6,317 nt of DNA from Dehalococcoidia bacterium (GCA_030745955.1 JASLNQ010000010.1:1-6317); one strand, 5' to 3'; positions 1 through 5,690 are shown, numbered from the stretch's first letter. Program-made: numbers and translations. The notes: a model not told the origin generated them from the letters alone.

Positions 1-199
1 GGGTGAGTTGTGCAGCCGATCCGGCGATGCCATCATTGACGACTCTCTCACCGCTCGAAGTCACCAGGAACGACGAGCTGAGCAACGCCATTGAACCCAG
101 TATTGCGATGATGAACCCGGCGATCGCAATGATCGCGAGTTCAATGGCGACCGCGCCACGCTGCCGGTCGGCCCGACCGGGTAGGAACAACTGTTGCAT
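1..199 (-). CDS. TadE-like / type IV pilin-like membrane protein, N-terminal part
   Basis: Only the first 66 codons are in the window; the gene runs off the left edge. After a short polar, basic N-terminus (MQQLFLPGRADRQRG) the protein reads AVAIELAIIAIAGF and continues as a hydrophobic helix to about residue 43, then a Ser/Thr-rich stretch. A Gly followed by a hydrophobic segment with Glu at +5 is the class III (prepilin) signal pattern. It is shared by Flp pilins and TadE/TadF pseudopilins, so processing by a prepilin peptidase at Gly15 is expected. The RGAxAIE(L/F)A wording fits TadE-like proteins of tight-adherence (Tad) pili best. The ATG at 199 is chosen because an in-frame TAA lies four codons upstream. 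The ribosome site is poor: GAGAAG directly abuts the ATG. The role, as a minor pilin or assembly protein at the cell envelope, is inferred; the missing C-terminus prevents separating TadE, TadF and Flp. Confidence 0.6.
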   Translation of the reverse strand, partial: MQQLFLPGRADRQRGAVAIELAIIAIAGFIIAILGSMALLSSSFLVTSSGERVVNDGIAGSAAQLT

Positions 200-264
200 C
201 TTCTCAGGTTAAAGCGCAGGAACGGCCGGTTATGTCGAACTGCGCGCACCCGGCGTGTGTGTAG

Positions 265-287
265 TTCCTACATACGTATTTCCTACA
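265..287 (-). promoter_or_regulatory. Direct repeat flanking a TACGTA palindrome, upstream of the TadE-like gene
   Basis: TTCCTACA occurs twice (265-272 and 280-287), 15 bases apart start to start, with TACGTAT filling the gap. The site lies 66-88 bases upstream of the TadE-like start codon, where a transcription factor could sit. TACGTATT (273-280) is the same 8-mer found twice at 4073-4099 upstream of the kinase-like gene. Reading this as an operator is inference. Confidence 0.35.
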
Positions 288-374
288 AAGCGGGGTGCGG
301 TGTTTTCGCGAGCGTGACTGCAGCTACTGGTGCCCACCTACCGAAACAACTGATTTCCCGACCCCTGTGGAGGA

Positions 375-470
375 ATCTGGGGTGGGGGCGCGGATCGCGA
401 GTGGTCAGTGTTGGCAAGACGCGTCCCCACCCCGGATCCTTCGACTCCGAAGACTACGCTCAGGACGCGT
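375..470. repeat. Nested inverted repeats (REP-like intergenic element)
   Basis: Arms 375-392 and 420-437 are complementary over 18 positions with only two G·T wobbles, enclosing a 27-base loop; the core is GGGGTGGGG / CCCCACCCC. The right arm's outer edge also belongs to a second, alternative pairing: ACGCGTCC at 419-426 is an exact reverse complement of GGACGCGT at 463-470. Between these lies a tight hairpin, CTTCG-ACTC-CGAAG (439-452). The segment TCCTTCGACTCCG...CGCTCAGGA resembles short palindromic elements scattered between genes in many bacterial genomes. No ORF or transposase accompanies it. The stem is too far from the SDR stop (over 120 bases) to be its simple terminator. The structure is seen directly; the class is inferred. 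Confidence 0.6.
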
Positions 471-507
471 TGACTGCACACGCCAGGGCTGGGCGTTAGC
501 TCCGGGC

Positions 508-537
508 GTGCGCGGCACACTTTGTCGCGCAGCGCAC
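508..537 (-). terminator. Hairpin downstream of the SDR gene
   Basis: GTGCGCgGC (508-516) pairs with GCaGCGCAC (529-537) around a 12-base loop, giving eight base pairs and one G·A mismatch. It begins 22 bases past the SDR stop codon in the direction of SDR transcription. There is no T-run after it on the minus strand, so it is at best an imperfect intrinsic terminator. Confidence 0.25.
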
Positions 538-559
538 CTCCGCGGGACACACCAGGGCG

Positions 560-1324
560 CTAGTCGATCGTTGCTCCGCCGTCGATCACGATGTGGGCGC
601 CGGTCATGAATGAGGCATCGTCGGAAGCGAGGAACAGCACTCCCGCGGCGATCTCGTCGGGCCTGCCCATGCGCTTCATCAGCGAATCTTTGCCGAACTC
701 CGTGTAGGCCTCATCCGGGTCGAGGCCAAGCGAAGCGATGTGGCGGTCGGTGGCCCTTGTCCTGATCGAGCCCGGGCACACTGCGTTGACCCTAATGTTG
801 TCTTCGGCCAGGTCCATGGCAAGGCAGCGGGTTAGCTGCGCCACGGCGCCCTTCGAGGCGTTGTAAGGAATGAACTCCGGCTGTGCGATGTACGACGAAA
901 CGGACGCTATGTTCACGATCGCCCCGCCCTTGTTACGTCGCATCGATGGAAGGATTTCCCGCACACAGTTTGCGTAACCGATGACGTTCACGCCGAACAC
1001 CCGCATCCAGTCATCGTGCGTAACGTCCTCTACCTTGCCGAATACGAACGCGGCGGCGTTATTCACATGCAGGTCGATGTCGCCATGCGCTGCGATCGCA
1101 GCGGCGACGGCCGCCTTCACCGAGGCGGAGTCGGAGGTGTCGGTCTGGACGAAGATGGCGGTCCCACCTGCCTGCGCGATCAGCTCAACGGTCTCGCGGC
1201 CCGCATCCTCTTCCAGTTCCGCCACCGTCACACGCGCTCCCTCGGACGCAAACCGCTGTGCGATTGCACGCCCGATGCCGTTCCCGCTGCCGGTGACGAT
1301 TGCGTTTTTGTTTTCAAGTCTCAT
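560..1324 (-). CDS. SDR-family NAD(P)-dependent oxidoreductase
   Basis: This is a 254-residue classical short-chain dehydrogenase/reductase, the usual length for the family. The Rossmann motif TGSGNGIG is at 11-18 and the NNA motif at 88-90. The catalytic tetrad is Asn113, Ser141, Tyr154 and Lys158 (YNASK), followed by the PG motif (CPGSIRT, 183-189) and a C-terminal DGG. Glu36 at the end of the second beta strand (VTVAELEED) predicts preference for NAD(H) over NADP(H). The enzyme should be a soluble alcohol/ketone or 3-oxoacyl-type oxidoreductase; the substrate cannot be read from the sequence. The ATG at 1324 fits the family N-terminus (MRLENKNAIVTG). A GAGG lies 13 bases upstream, rather far. 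A GTG at 1417 would add 31 residues unlike the family and is not preferred. The gene is transcribed away from the molybdoenzyme pair. Confidence 0.93.
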   Translation of the reverse strand: MRLENKNAIVTGSGNGIGRAIAQRFASEGARVTVAELEEDAGRETVELIAQAGGTAIFVQTDTSDSASVKAAVAAAIAAHGDIDLHVNNAAAFVFGKVEDVTHDDWMRVFGVNVIGYANCVREILPSMRRNKGGAIVNIASVSSYIAQPEFIPYNASKGAVAQLTRCLAMDLAEDNIRVNAVCPGSIRTRATDRHIASLGLDPDEAYTEFGKDSLMKRMGRPDEIAAGVLFLASDDASFMTGAHIVIDGGATID

Positions 1325-1394
1325 GGCAAAATTTCTACCTCGTAGCGATCTGAATACGGTGCGTTTGCGTGGTGCCGTCAATATACTGCCAGTT

Positions 1395-1411
1395 GCGCCG
1401 GTATCCGGCGC
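1395..1411. promoter_or_regulatory. Perfect inverted repeat (candidate operator) in a divergent promoter region
   Basis: GCGCCGG (1395-1401) and CCGGCGC (1405-1411) are exact reverse complements around TAT, in the 139-base gap between the divergently transcribed SDR and sulfite-oxidase-like genes. On the minus strand a TATATT (1385-1380) could be the SDR -10 element. The -35 position 17 bases upstream would then fall inside the palindrome, so a bound dimeric repressor could block the SDR promoter and perhaps act on the other side too. No regulator gene adjoins the site. Confidence 0.4.
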
Positions 1412-1463
1412 GCACACTGCGATCGTATTTCTATTTTGAACACACTTCTACCCGGGCTGAGAC

Positions 1464-2120
1464 ATGATCAATAAAGGGTTCTTCGGACGACGCAAACCTG
1501 AGCCGCCACGGCCGCTGCCGCCGGGGCAGTACCTCGAGGACGGCTTCCCGGTGCTGACGGCCGGACCGACGCCCCGGATCGACACCGCCACCTGGGAGTT
1601 CACGATTGAGGGGGCTGGCGCCGGGCAGGACGATGGTGAAGCAACTCGTGAAGGTAAAAGCACGGCCCGTCCCAAAACCCCGGGCAGGTGGTCGTGGGAT
1701 GACCTCAACGCACTCCCTCAGACCGACCTGCATACCGATATCCACTGTGTGACCAAGTGGTCGAAATTCGATACCGACTGGCGCGGCGTCACGATCGACA
1801 CGCTGTTCGAGGATGCCGGGATCACACCACCCGGGGGCTTCGTGATGGCGTTCTGCGATGGCGGCTACACAACCAACCTGCCGGTCGAGGACATCGTCGA
1901 TGGCAAGGGGCTGCTGGTCCACACATACGATGGCAAGCCGCTCGCACCAGAGCACGGCGGGCCGGTGCGGCTGCTCATCCCGCACCTGTACCTGTGGAAA
2001 TCGGCCAAGTGGGTCCGCGGGCTGCGGTTCATGGACAGCGACGCACCGGGCTTCTGGGAGCGTTACGGGTATCACATGTACGGCGATCCGTGGCGTGAAC
2101 AGCGCTACACGAGCGACTGA
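1464..2120 (+). CDS. Sulfite oxidase-like molybdopterin-dependent oxidoreductase (YuiH type)
   Basis: The 218-residue protein consists almost entirely of a molybdopterin-binding sulfite-oxidase fold without heme or dimerisation domains. The N-terminus is Pro/Arg-rich (FFGRRKPEPPRPLPPGQY) with no signal peptide, so it should be cytoplasmic. Cys95 in DIHCVTKWS is the expected molybdenum ligand. WRGV (106-109), the FCDGGYTTNLP segment (130-140) and LIPHLYLWKSAKWVRGL near 171-187 are family hallmarks. Family members typically go straight from the first strand (WEFTIEG) to the W-W-aspartate segment; here residues about 51-74 form an extra hydrophilic insert. The next gene starts 13 bases on and encodes a flavin reductase, a pairing common in Actinobacteria and Chloroflexota, which supports an NAD(P)H-linked redox module. 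The physiological substrate is unknown for this family. The start has only a weak GAG ribosome site. Confidence 0.9.
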   Translation: MINKGFFGRRKPEPPRPLPPGQYLEDGFPVLTAGPTPRIDTATWEFTIEGAGAGQDDGEATREGKSTARPKTPGRWSWDDLNALPQTDLHTDIHCVTKWSKFDTDWRGVTIDTLFEDAGITPPGGFVMAFCDGGYTTNLPVEDIVDGKGLLVHTYDGKPLAPEHGGPVRLLIPHLYLWKSAKWVRGLRFMDSDAPGFWERYGYHMYGDPWREQRYTSD

Positions 2121-2133
2121 ACCGTCGTTGACC

Positions 2134-2880
2134 GTGACTAACCGGTCGGACCCAGGGACCGAGTGGCAGACTGCAACCGTCGAATCGGTGGTCTGTGAAT
2201 CGCCGCGCGTGAAGCTGTTCCGGCTGAAGCTGCCGGGGCGGGGCGAGTTCAGGGCCGGTCAGTACTATGACATCCGTCTTAGCGCCCCCGACGGCTACCA
2301 GGCGCAACGAAGCTACTCGGTAACCTCGTCGCCGGACGTACCGGACATGATCGAACTGGCGATCGAGTTGATACCCGGGGGCGAGGTCTCGTCTTTTTTC
2401 CACGAGGCGGTGGAGCCGGGCGAGCAAATCGAGCTGAGGGGGCCGATCGGGGGGCATTTCACGTGGACACCCGATTTCAGGGCTCCGGTCCTCCTGGTCG
2501 CCGGCGGCTCGGGTATTGCGCCAATGATGTCGATGCTCAGGCACCGGCATGCGGCAGGCAGCAGATCGCCAATGTCCCTGCTGTACAGCGTGCGAACAGA
2601 ACCCGACATCCTGTTCAGGCCGGAACTGGAACGGCTGGCTGCTGAAGACGGCAATCTCGATATCGTATCCACGCTTACCCGGGGTGCGCCGCCGGGATGG
2701 ACAGGAGAAACACGCCGCATCGACCGCCCGATGATCGACTCGGTCCTTGAAGCGTTTGGGCGGGTTACGGGGCGGGCCTATGTCTGCGGTGGTACCGGGT
2801 TTGTCGAAGCGGTGGGTAGCCACCTACTCGATTGCGGTGTGAGCTACAACGAGATTCGCACCGAAAGGTTCGGTCCGTAG
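2134..2880 (+). CDS. FAD-binding ferredoxin reductase-type oxidoreductase
   Basis: About 248 residues, containing a complete FNR-like module and no 2Fe-2S domain. The FAD-binding beta barrel carries RSYS at 59-62 and a GGEVSSFFH stretch (82-90) followed by the GPIGGHF loop (103-109). The NAD(P)-binding lobe begins VAGGSGIAP (122-130) and later shows YVCGGTGF. The C-terminus IRTERFGP is typical of the phenol hydroxylase/MMO-reductase-like branch. It should move electrons between NAD(P)H, FAD and a partner, most simply the molybdoenzyme encoded just upstream. Translation is probably coupled to that gene, whose stop lies 13 bases before this GTG. A TTG at 2128 or a GTG at 2095 are alternative starts; GTG 2134 is chosen because it leaves a short lead before the barrel and does not overlap the previous gene. 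Confidence 0.88.
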   Translation: MTNRSDPGTEWQTATVESVVCESPRVKLFRLKLPGRGEFRAGQYYDIRLSAPDGYQAQRSYSVTSSPDVPDMIELAIELIPGGEVSSFFHEAVEPGEQIELRGPIGGHFTWTPDFRAPVLLVAGGSGIAPMMSMLRHRHAAGSRSPMSLLYSVRTEPDILFRPELERLAAEDGNLDIVSTLTRGAPPGWTGETRRIDRPMIDSVLEAFGRVTGRAYVCGGTGFVEAVGSHLLDCGVSYNEIRTERFGP

Positions 2881-2889
2881 CGGTCGACG

Positions 2890-2918
2890 CCCACCCGTGG
2901 GTACGCACGGCCCCGTAC
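2890..2918 (+). terminator. Two abutting small hairpins after the redox operon
   Basis: CCCAC-CC-GTGGG (2890-2901) is followed by GTACG (2901-2905) pairing with CGTAC (2914-2918). They begin 10 bases after the reductase stop codon. No T-run follows, so they may mark the 3' end of the transcript without being a canonical intrinsic terminator. Confidence 0.25.
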
Positions 2919-3034
2919 AAAACAGACTGTGGCCTGCCTGTACAAATGCCCGTGTTTTCACACATTCACTGCAACAGGCCTGCTCGTACTCTTTACTTAA
3001 CGTTTCACCCGGGTATATCCGGCCGTCCGCTGGA

Positions 3035-3958
3035 ATGGATCAAATGCTCAAAGTCCTCGTAATCGACGCCGATACCACCTTTTCCACCCTCCTCGGGAGG
3101 GCGCTTGTGAAAGAGGGCCATGAGACCCGTATCGTCGGCGATGCCACGTACGGAGTCGTTCGCGCCCGGGCTTTCGAGCCCAACCTTGTACTGATGGACA
3201 CCGCCATTCCAGGCGTCGCGGGCACTGCGCTGATCGAAGAGATAAAGCCGCTCGTTCCCGGTCGTATTGTCGTATGTGCCAATAGCGATAACGTGGAAAA
3301 CATCAGGGCCGCCATCGCAGCCGGTGCCAGCGACTATGTGCTCAAGAACTCGGGCCCGGACGCGATCATCGCGAGGGTCTGCCCTGCTAAGGCTTCGACA
3401 GGCGCAGATGATAAACCGGATAGCACGGAATCTGGCGATGATGGCGACGACGGCGACGAGATGCAGGCCAATGCAGCCCCGAAAAAGGCAACCAGGCGGG
3501 AACTGCGGGCACCGGTCAAGGAAGGCAAGCGACCCTTCTGCGTTGTCATTGCCCACCCGGACATCGAAAAGCGTGCGTTCATCACCGAGATTGTCGAACG
3601 ACTGAACACGGCGGTCCACGTCATCGAGGTCGCAAATTCGAAGGACGCAGTCACCGCCTGCTCGGAAAATCGGACCGTGATACTCATTATCGACTGGGAA
3701 ATGCCCGACATCCCGACCAAGCAGGTGATGCGCACCATCAAGGACAGTCCCGGTGGCAAGGCCACCGCGTTGTTCGTCACTTACAGGGGCAATTCCCCGG
3801 AAAAACAGCGTGTGGCGATGTTCGCAGGCGCCATGGCGTTTGCCGGTGAACCCTGGGACGACGGCTCACTCGAAGCACAGATCAAGCACACGCTGGATGT
3901 CATCCGAAAGCGCCGCCGCAAAGCTAAGATCCAGGCCCTGAAGGCACAGGCTTCCTAG
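3035..3958 (+). CDS. Tandem response-regulator receiver protein without output domain
   Basis: The 307-residue protein has two CheY-like receiver domains joined by an acidic, low-complexity linker (about 121-145, rich in DDGD) and ending in a basic tail (RKRRRKAK). Receiver 1 (about 4-118) has Asp11/Asp13, phospho-acceptor Asp55 (LMDTAIPG) and Lys104 (DYVLK), but the usual Ser/Thr position is Ala82. Receiver 2 (about 166-290) keeps an Asp at the phosphorylation position (Asp220, IIDWEMPD). The acidic pair reads I-A-H (172-174) and the conserved Lys is Glu272 (GEPWDD), so it looks like a pseudo-receiver. No DNA-binding, GGDEF, HD or kinase domain follows. It may act by protein-protein contact or as a phosphate sink. 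No histidine kinase adjoins. ATG 3044 is an alternative start with a nearby GGA; longer upstream frames lack family features. Confidence 0.8.
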   Translation: MDQMLKVLVIDADTTFSTLLGRALVKEGHETRIVGDATYGVVRARAFEPNLVLMDTAIPGVAGTALIEEIKPLVPGRIVVCANSDNVENIRAAIAAGASDYVLKNSGPDAIIARVCPAKASTGADDKPDSTESGDDGDDGDEMQANAAPKKATRRELRAPVKEGKRPFCVVIAHPDIEKRAFITEIVERLNTAVHVIEVANSKDAVTACSENRTVILIIDWEMPDIPTKQVMRTIKDSPGGKATALFVTYRGNSPEKQRVAMFAGAMAFAGEPWDDGSLEAQIKHTLDVIRKRRRKAKIQALKAQAS

Positions 3959-3964
3959 TTGGCC

Positions 3965-4008
3965 ACCCGGGTTGTACCGGGTTGTTCTGACGGCTGGCGA
4001 AACCCGGT
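3965..4008 (+). terminator. ACCGGGTT repeats forming a hairpin after the receiver gene
   Basis: A near-direct repeat ACCCGGGTTGT / ACCGGGTTGT (3965-3985) is followed by AACCCGGT (4001-4008), the exact reverse complement of ACCGGGTT at 3976-3983, giving an 8-bp stem with a 17-base loop. It starts a few bases past the receiver stop codon. A T-run is missing, so termination is a guess. Confidence 0.3.
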
Positions 4009-4070
4009 TCAAATTCACCGAATTGGCCCGGCCTGATTTATTCTCGCTATTCCGCATTTAATCCGATTAT

Positions 4071-4110
4071 TTTACGTATTAGTGCGTATTTTACGTATTT
4101 TCTACGTAAT
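4071..4110 (+). promoter_or_regulatory. Four helically phased TACGTA-type sites
   Basis: TACGTA occurs at 4073, 4092 and 4103, and a one-base variant TGCGTA at 4083. Starts are 10, 9 and 11 bases apart, placing all four on about the same face of the helix. Three are followed by TT and read as head-to-tail copies of (T)RCGTATT. They sit in an AT-rich patch of a GC-rich window, about 120-160 bases upstream of the kinase-like gene and just ahead of its likely promoter. This looks like a cooperative binding site for a transcription factor. Confidence 0.5.
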
Positions 4111-4147
4111 CATTTGTTCCAAACCATAATTCGCTCGCTTTCCCAAT

Positions 4148-4175
4148 TGTTTGTAATCGCTTACTAACTTATGGT
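4148..4175 (+). promoter_or_regulatory. Candidate sigma70-type promoter for the kinase-like gene
   Basis: TTGTTT (4148-4153) and TATGGT (4170-4175) are separated by 16 bases, with AT-rich DNA upstream. Transcription would begin near 4182, leaving a leader of about 50 bases that ends in a strong ribosome site. The match is moderate and by eye. Confidence 0.4.
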
Positions 4176-4218
4176 AAGGTCTGTACATCGGACGATATAA
4201 CCAACGGAAACTCAGATA

Positions 4219-4228
4219 AGAGGTGGAG
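4219..4228 (+). promoter_or_regulatory. Strong ribosome binding site deciding the kinase start
   Basis: AGAGGTGGAG contains GAGGTG, complementary to the 16S rRNA 3' end. The GTG at 4223 lies inside it and so cannot be the start. ATG 4232 is 8 bases after GAGG and ATG 4235 is 11; the first is preferred. Confidence 0.7.
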
Positions 4229-4231
4229 CCA

Positions 4232-4945
4232 ATGATGACTTTCACCATCGGTGGACAGACGGGGGCCGGCGGTCACGAAATCGGCGCTGAGATATCGAGG
4301 AGACTCGGACTCCCGCTGGTCAGGACACTCGCTATCCGGAAACTCGCTCGCCGGCTGAACGCCAGTGTCGATGCGGTGGTCCGAAAAGAGCTGGCCTTCG
4401 GCAGTCGGCGAATCCGATTTGCGAACGCACTTGAGTACGGCCTGTACCGCTCTGCCACATACGGGTGGGACCCGCACCTGGCCATGGACTTCGGTTTCTG
4501 GAACGACAACGAGCCATCGAAGCGGTTCCTGCCGGACCAGATCACCACCGACGAATATCGCGATGCCTTTTACGCCATCTCGGACGACCTCCGGAGCCTC
4601 GGCGACTCAATCGTGGTGAAGCGCGGCGGGTGTCTCAACCTGACGGACGCTCCGGGCGTGGTCCACGTCGGCATATTCGCCCCGCGTGAGCAGCGCGAAC
4701 GGAGGATGGCACGAAGGCTTCGGGTAGGTGCCGGTGAGGCTGCAAAGCTGGTCAAGCGGTTCGATAACGACCGCCGGGCATGGTTTGCGAACCTGTCAGG
4801 CACTGAACCCGAGGACCGGGGGCTTTACGACATCGTGCTGGACACCGGTGACGGGTCGTCCGACTCCGAATTCGCCAACCGGCTTGTGCATGAGGCGATC
4901 CATATCGAATACGGTGACGGCGTCCAGCCTGCTCCATCGTACTGA
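4232..4945 (+). CDS. Cytidylate kinase-like family protein
   Basis: This 237-residue protein resembles the Cytidylate_kin2 group. It opens with TFTIGGQTGAGGHEIG (3-18), matching that group's ITISR-xx-GSGGREIG N-terminus: a P-loop in which the usual Walker-A lysine position is Gly. The middle shows GDSIVVKRGGCLNL (124-137), corresponding to the family's GRGA strand. An Arg-rich LID-like helix follows (RERRMARRLR, 155-164) with a downstream KRFDNDRRAWFANLSG (175-190), and then the conserved YDIVLDTG (199-206). Nucleotide phosphoryl transfer is inferred from family; the true substrate is unknown, and such proteins often occur besides the essential cmk. It is soluble, with no signal peptide. The segment about 66-115 (aromatic-rich, WDPHLAMDFGFW) is less recognisable. 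The gene appears monocistronic, with its own promoter and a 176-base gap before the next gene. Confidence 0.75.
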   Translation: MMTFTIGGQTGAGGHEIGAEISRRLGLPLVRTLAIRKLARRLNASVDAVVRKELAFGSRRIRFANALEYGLYRSATYGWDPHLAMDFGFWNDNEPSKRFLPDQITTDEYRDAFYAISDDLRSLGDSIVVKRGGCLNLTDAPGVVHVGIFAPREQRERRMARRLRVGAGEAAKLVKRFDNDRRAWFANLSGTEPEDRGLYDIVLDTGDGSSDSEFANRLVHEAIHIEYGDGVQPAPSY

Positions 4946-5087
4946 ACGGCCTACTGACCTCATGACCGCTGCCCCGGCGGATTGGTTTGCTTATATGGCA
5001 AGAGGACCTGCGTGCAGCCAATTCGCCAGGGGCGTTCGCGTGTGAAGCCGGGGTAAGATTGCGCAGTCAACTCCAGGTCCAACACTC

Positions 5088-5104
5088 CTGCAACTTCTGC
5101 AACT
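5088..5104 (+). repeat. Short tandem repeat in the leader of the PPOX gene
   Basis: CTGCAACT occurs twice (5088-5095 and 5097-5104) with a 9-base period, 18 bases before the start codon. Function is unknown and chance is possible. Confidence 0.35.
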
Positions 5105-5121
5105 CCCGGGAAACCACTGCG

Positions 5122-5520
5122 ATGGCCAAGCTTACAGACCGGCAAATCGAATTCCTGAAACAGCCGTATATCGCCGAGTTCGTCACGCTGATGAAGGATG
5201 GTTCGCCGCAGATCACACCGGTCTGGGTCGACACCGACGGCGTGCATGTTCTCGTCAACACCGCCGAGGGGCGGCTCAAAACGCGTAATGTCAGGCGCGA
5301 TCCCAGGGTGGCAGTCGGCATCTACGACCCCGAGAACACGTACACGCGGGTTTTGAACGTCCGCGGGCGGGTTGTTGAGATAACGACCGATGGGGCGGCC
5401 GATCATATCGACGACCTATCCGAAAAGTACAACGGTGTGCGCCCCTACCCTGCCCACAACCCCGACGAGCCGCGCCTGCTGCTGAAGATCCTGCCCGAGA
5501 GGATCGATTCAGGGATTTAA
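5122..5520 (+). CDS. PPOX-class F420-dependent oxidoreductase
   Basis: The 132-residue protein is a single split-beta-barrel domain of the pyridoxamine 5'-phosphate oxidase-like superfamily. Its N-terminal helix (LTDRQIEFLKQP) leads into FVTLMKDGSPQITPVWVD (20-37). NTAEGRLKTRNVRRDPRVAV (46-65) is the hallmark of the F420-using FDOR-B branch related to mycobacterial Rv1155; the basic KTRN stretch contacts the cofactor phosphate in that family. The tail holds YNGVRPYP and ends near LLKILPERI. It likely reduces a small unsaturated or quinone-like substrate with F420H2, probably as a cytoplasmic dimer; flavin use or simple binding are alternatives. The ATG at 5122 matches the family start, with only a weak GGGA ribosome site 13 bases upstream. 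The reading frame is open back to 4987, but that extension has no family resemblance. Confidence 0.85.
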   Translation: MAKLTDRQIEFLKQPYIAEFVTLMKDGSPQITPVWVDTDGVHVLVNTAEGRLKTRNVRRDPRVAVGIYDPENTYTRVLNVRGRVVEITTDGAADHIDDLSEKYNGVRPYPAHNPDEPRLLLKILPERIDSGI

Positions 5521-5690
5521 CCGCGCGTGTACCTGGCTGGTGAACGAAAATTTGCTGCCATTACGGTGCCGCGTGCGCATCGCGCCCTATCCTCGTCCCG
5601 ACAAAAGCGCGAACGGACCGGGTGATCGCGTGCCTCACGCACTCCCCTGCCACGCGCAGCTTGGAGATGGCGGCGCGATAGTTCACACTT

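Larger units (their letters stand above)
200..559. other. Non-coding interval with promoter and repeat structures
   Basis: About 360 bases lie between the 5' end of the TadE-like gene and the 3' end of the SDR gene, both on the minus strand. Open frames here have no recognisable protein motif, and several overlap one another. The interval holds the likely promoter region of the TadE-like gene (repeat pair at 265-287), a long inverted repeat with nested smaller ones (375-470), and a GC-rich hairpin just past the SDR stop codon (508-537). No tRNA or other known RNA fold was recognised. Confidence 0.6.

Noticed and set aside
265..287. CRISPR-like repeat-spacer pattern
   Set aside because: There are only two 8-base units with a 7-base gap, far too short for CRISPR.
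194..609. Overlapping plus-strand open frames in the left non-coding interval
   Set aside because: They cross the inverted-repeat element and run into the SDR gene on the opposite strand; they have no domain signature and no good ribosome site.
981..1439. Plus-strand open frame of 152 codons
   Set aside because: It is antisense to the SDR gene, with an Ala/Ser/Thr-rich composition typical of reverse-frame translation.
1431..2075. Minus-strand open frame of 214 codons
   Set aside because: It is antisense to the sulfite-oxidase-like gene, whose plus-strand translation has clear family motifs; the antisense product has none.
2029..2823. Long minus-strand open frame (264 codons)
   Set aside because: It lies antisense to the ferredoxin-reductase-type gene. 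Its Arg/Pro/His-rich translation matches no family, as expected for antisense frames in GC-rich DNA.
3005..3619. Minus-strand open frame of 204 codons
   Set aside because: It is antisense to the double-receiver gene, with no recognisable motif or ribosome site.
4946..5121. Possible small RNA or tRNA in the gap before the PPOX gene
   Set aside because: No cloverleaf, T-loop or terminator signature was found; only a TAAGAT resembling a -10 element without a matching -35.
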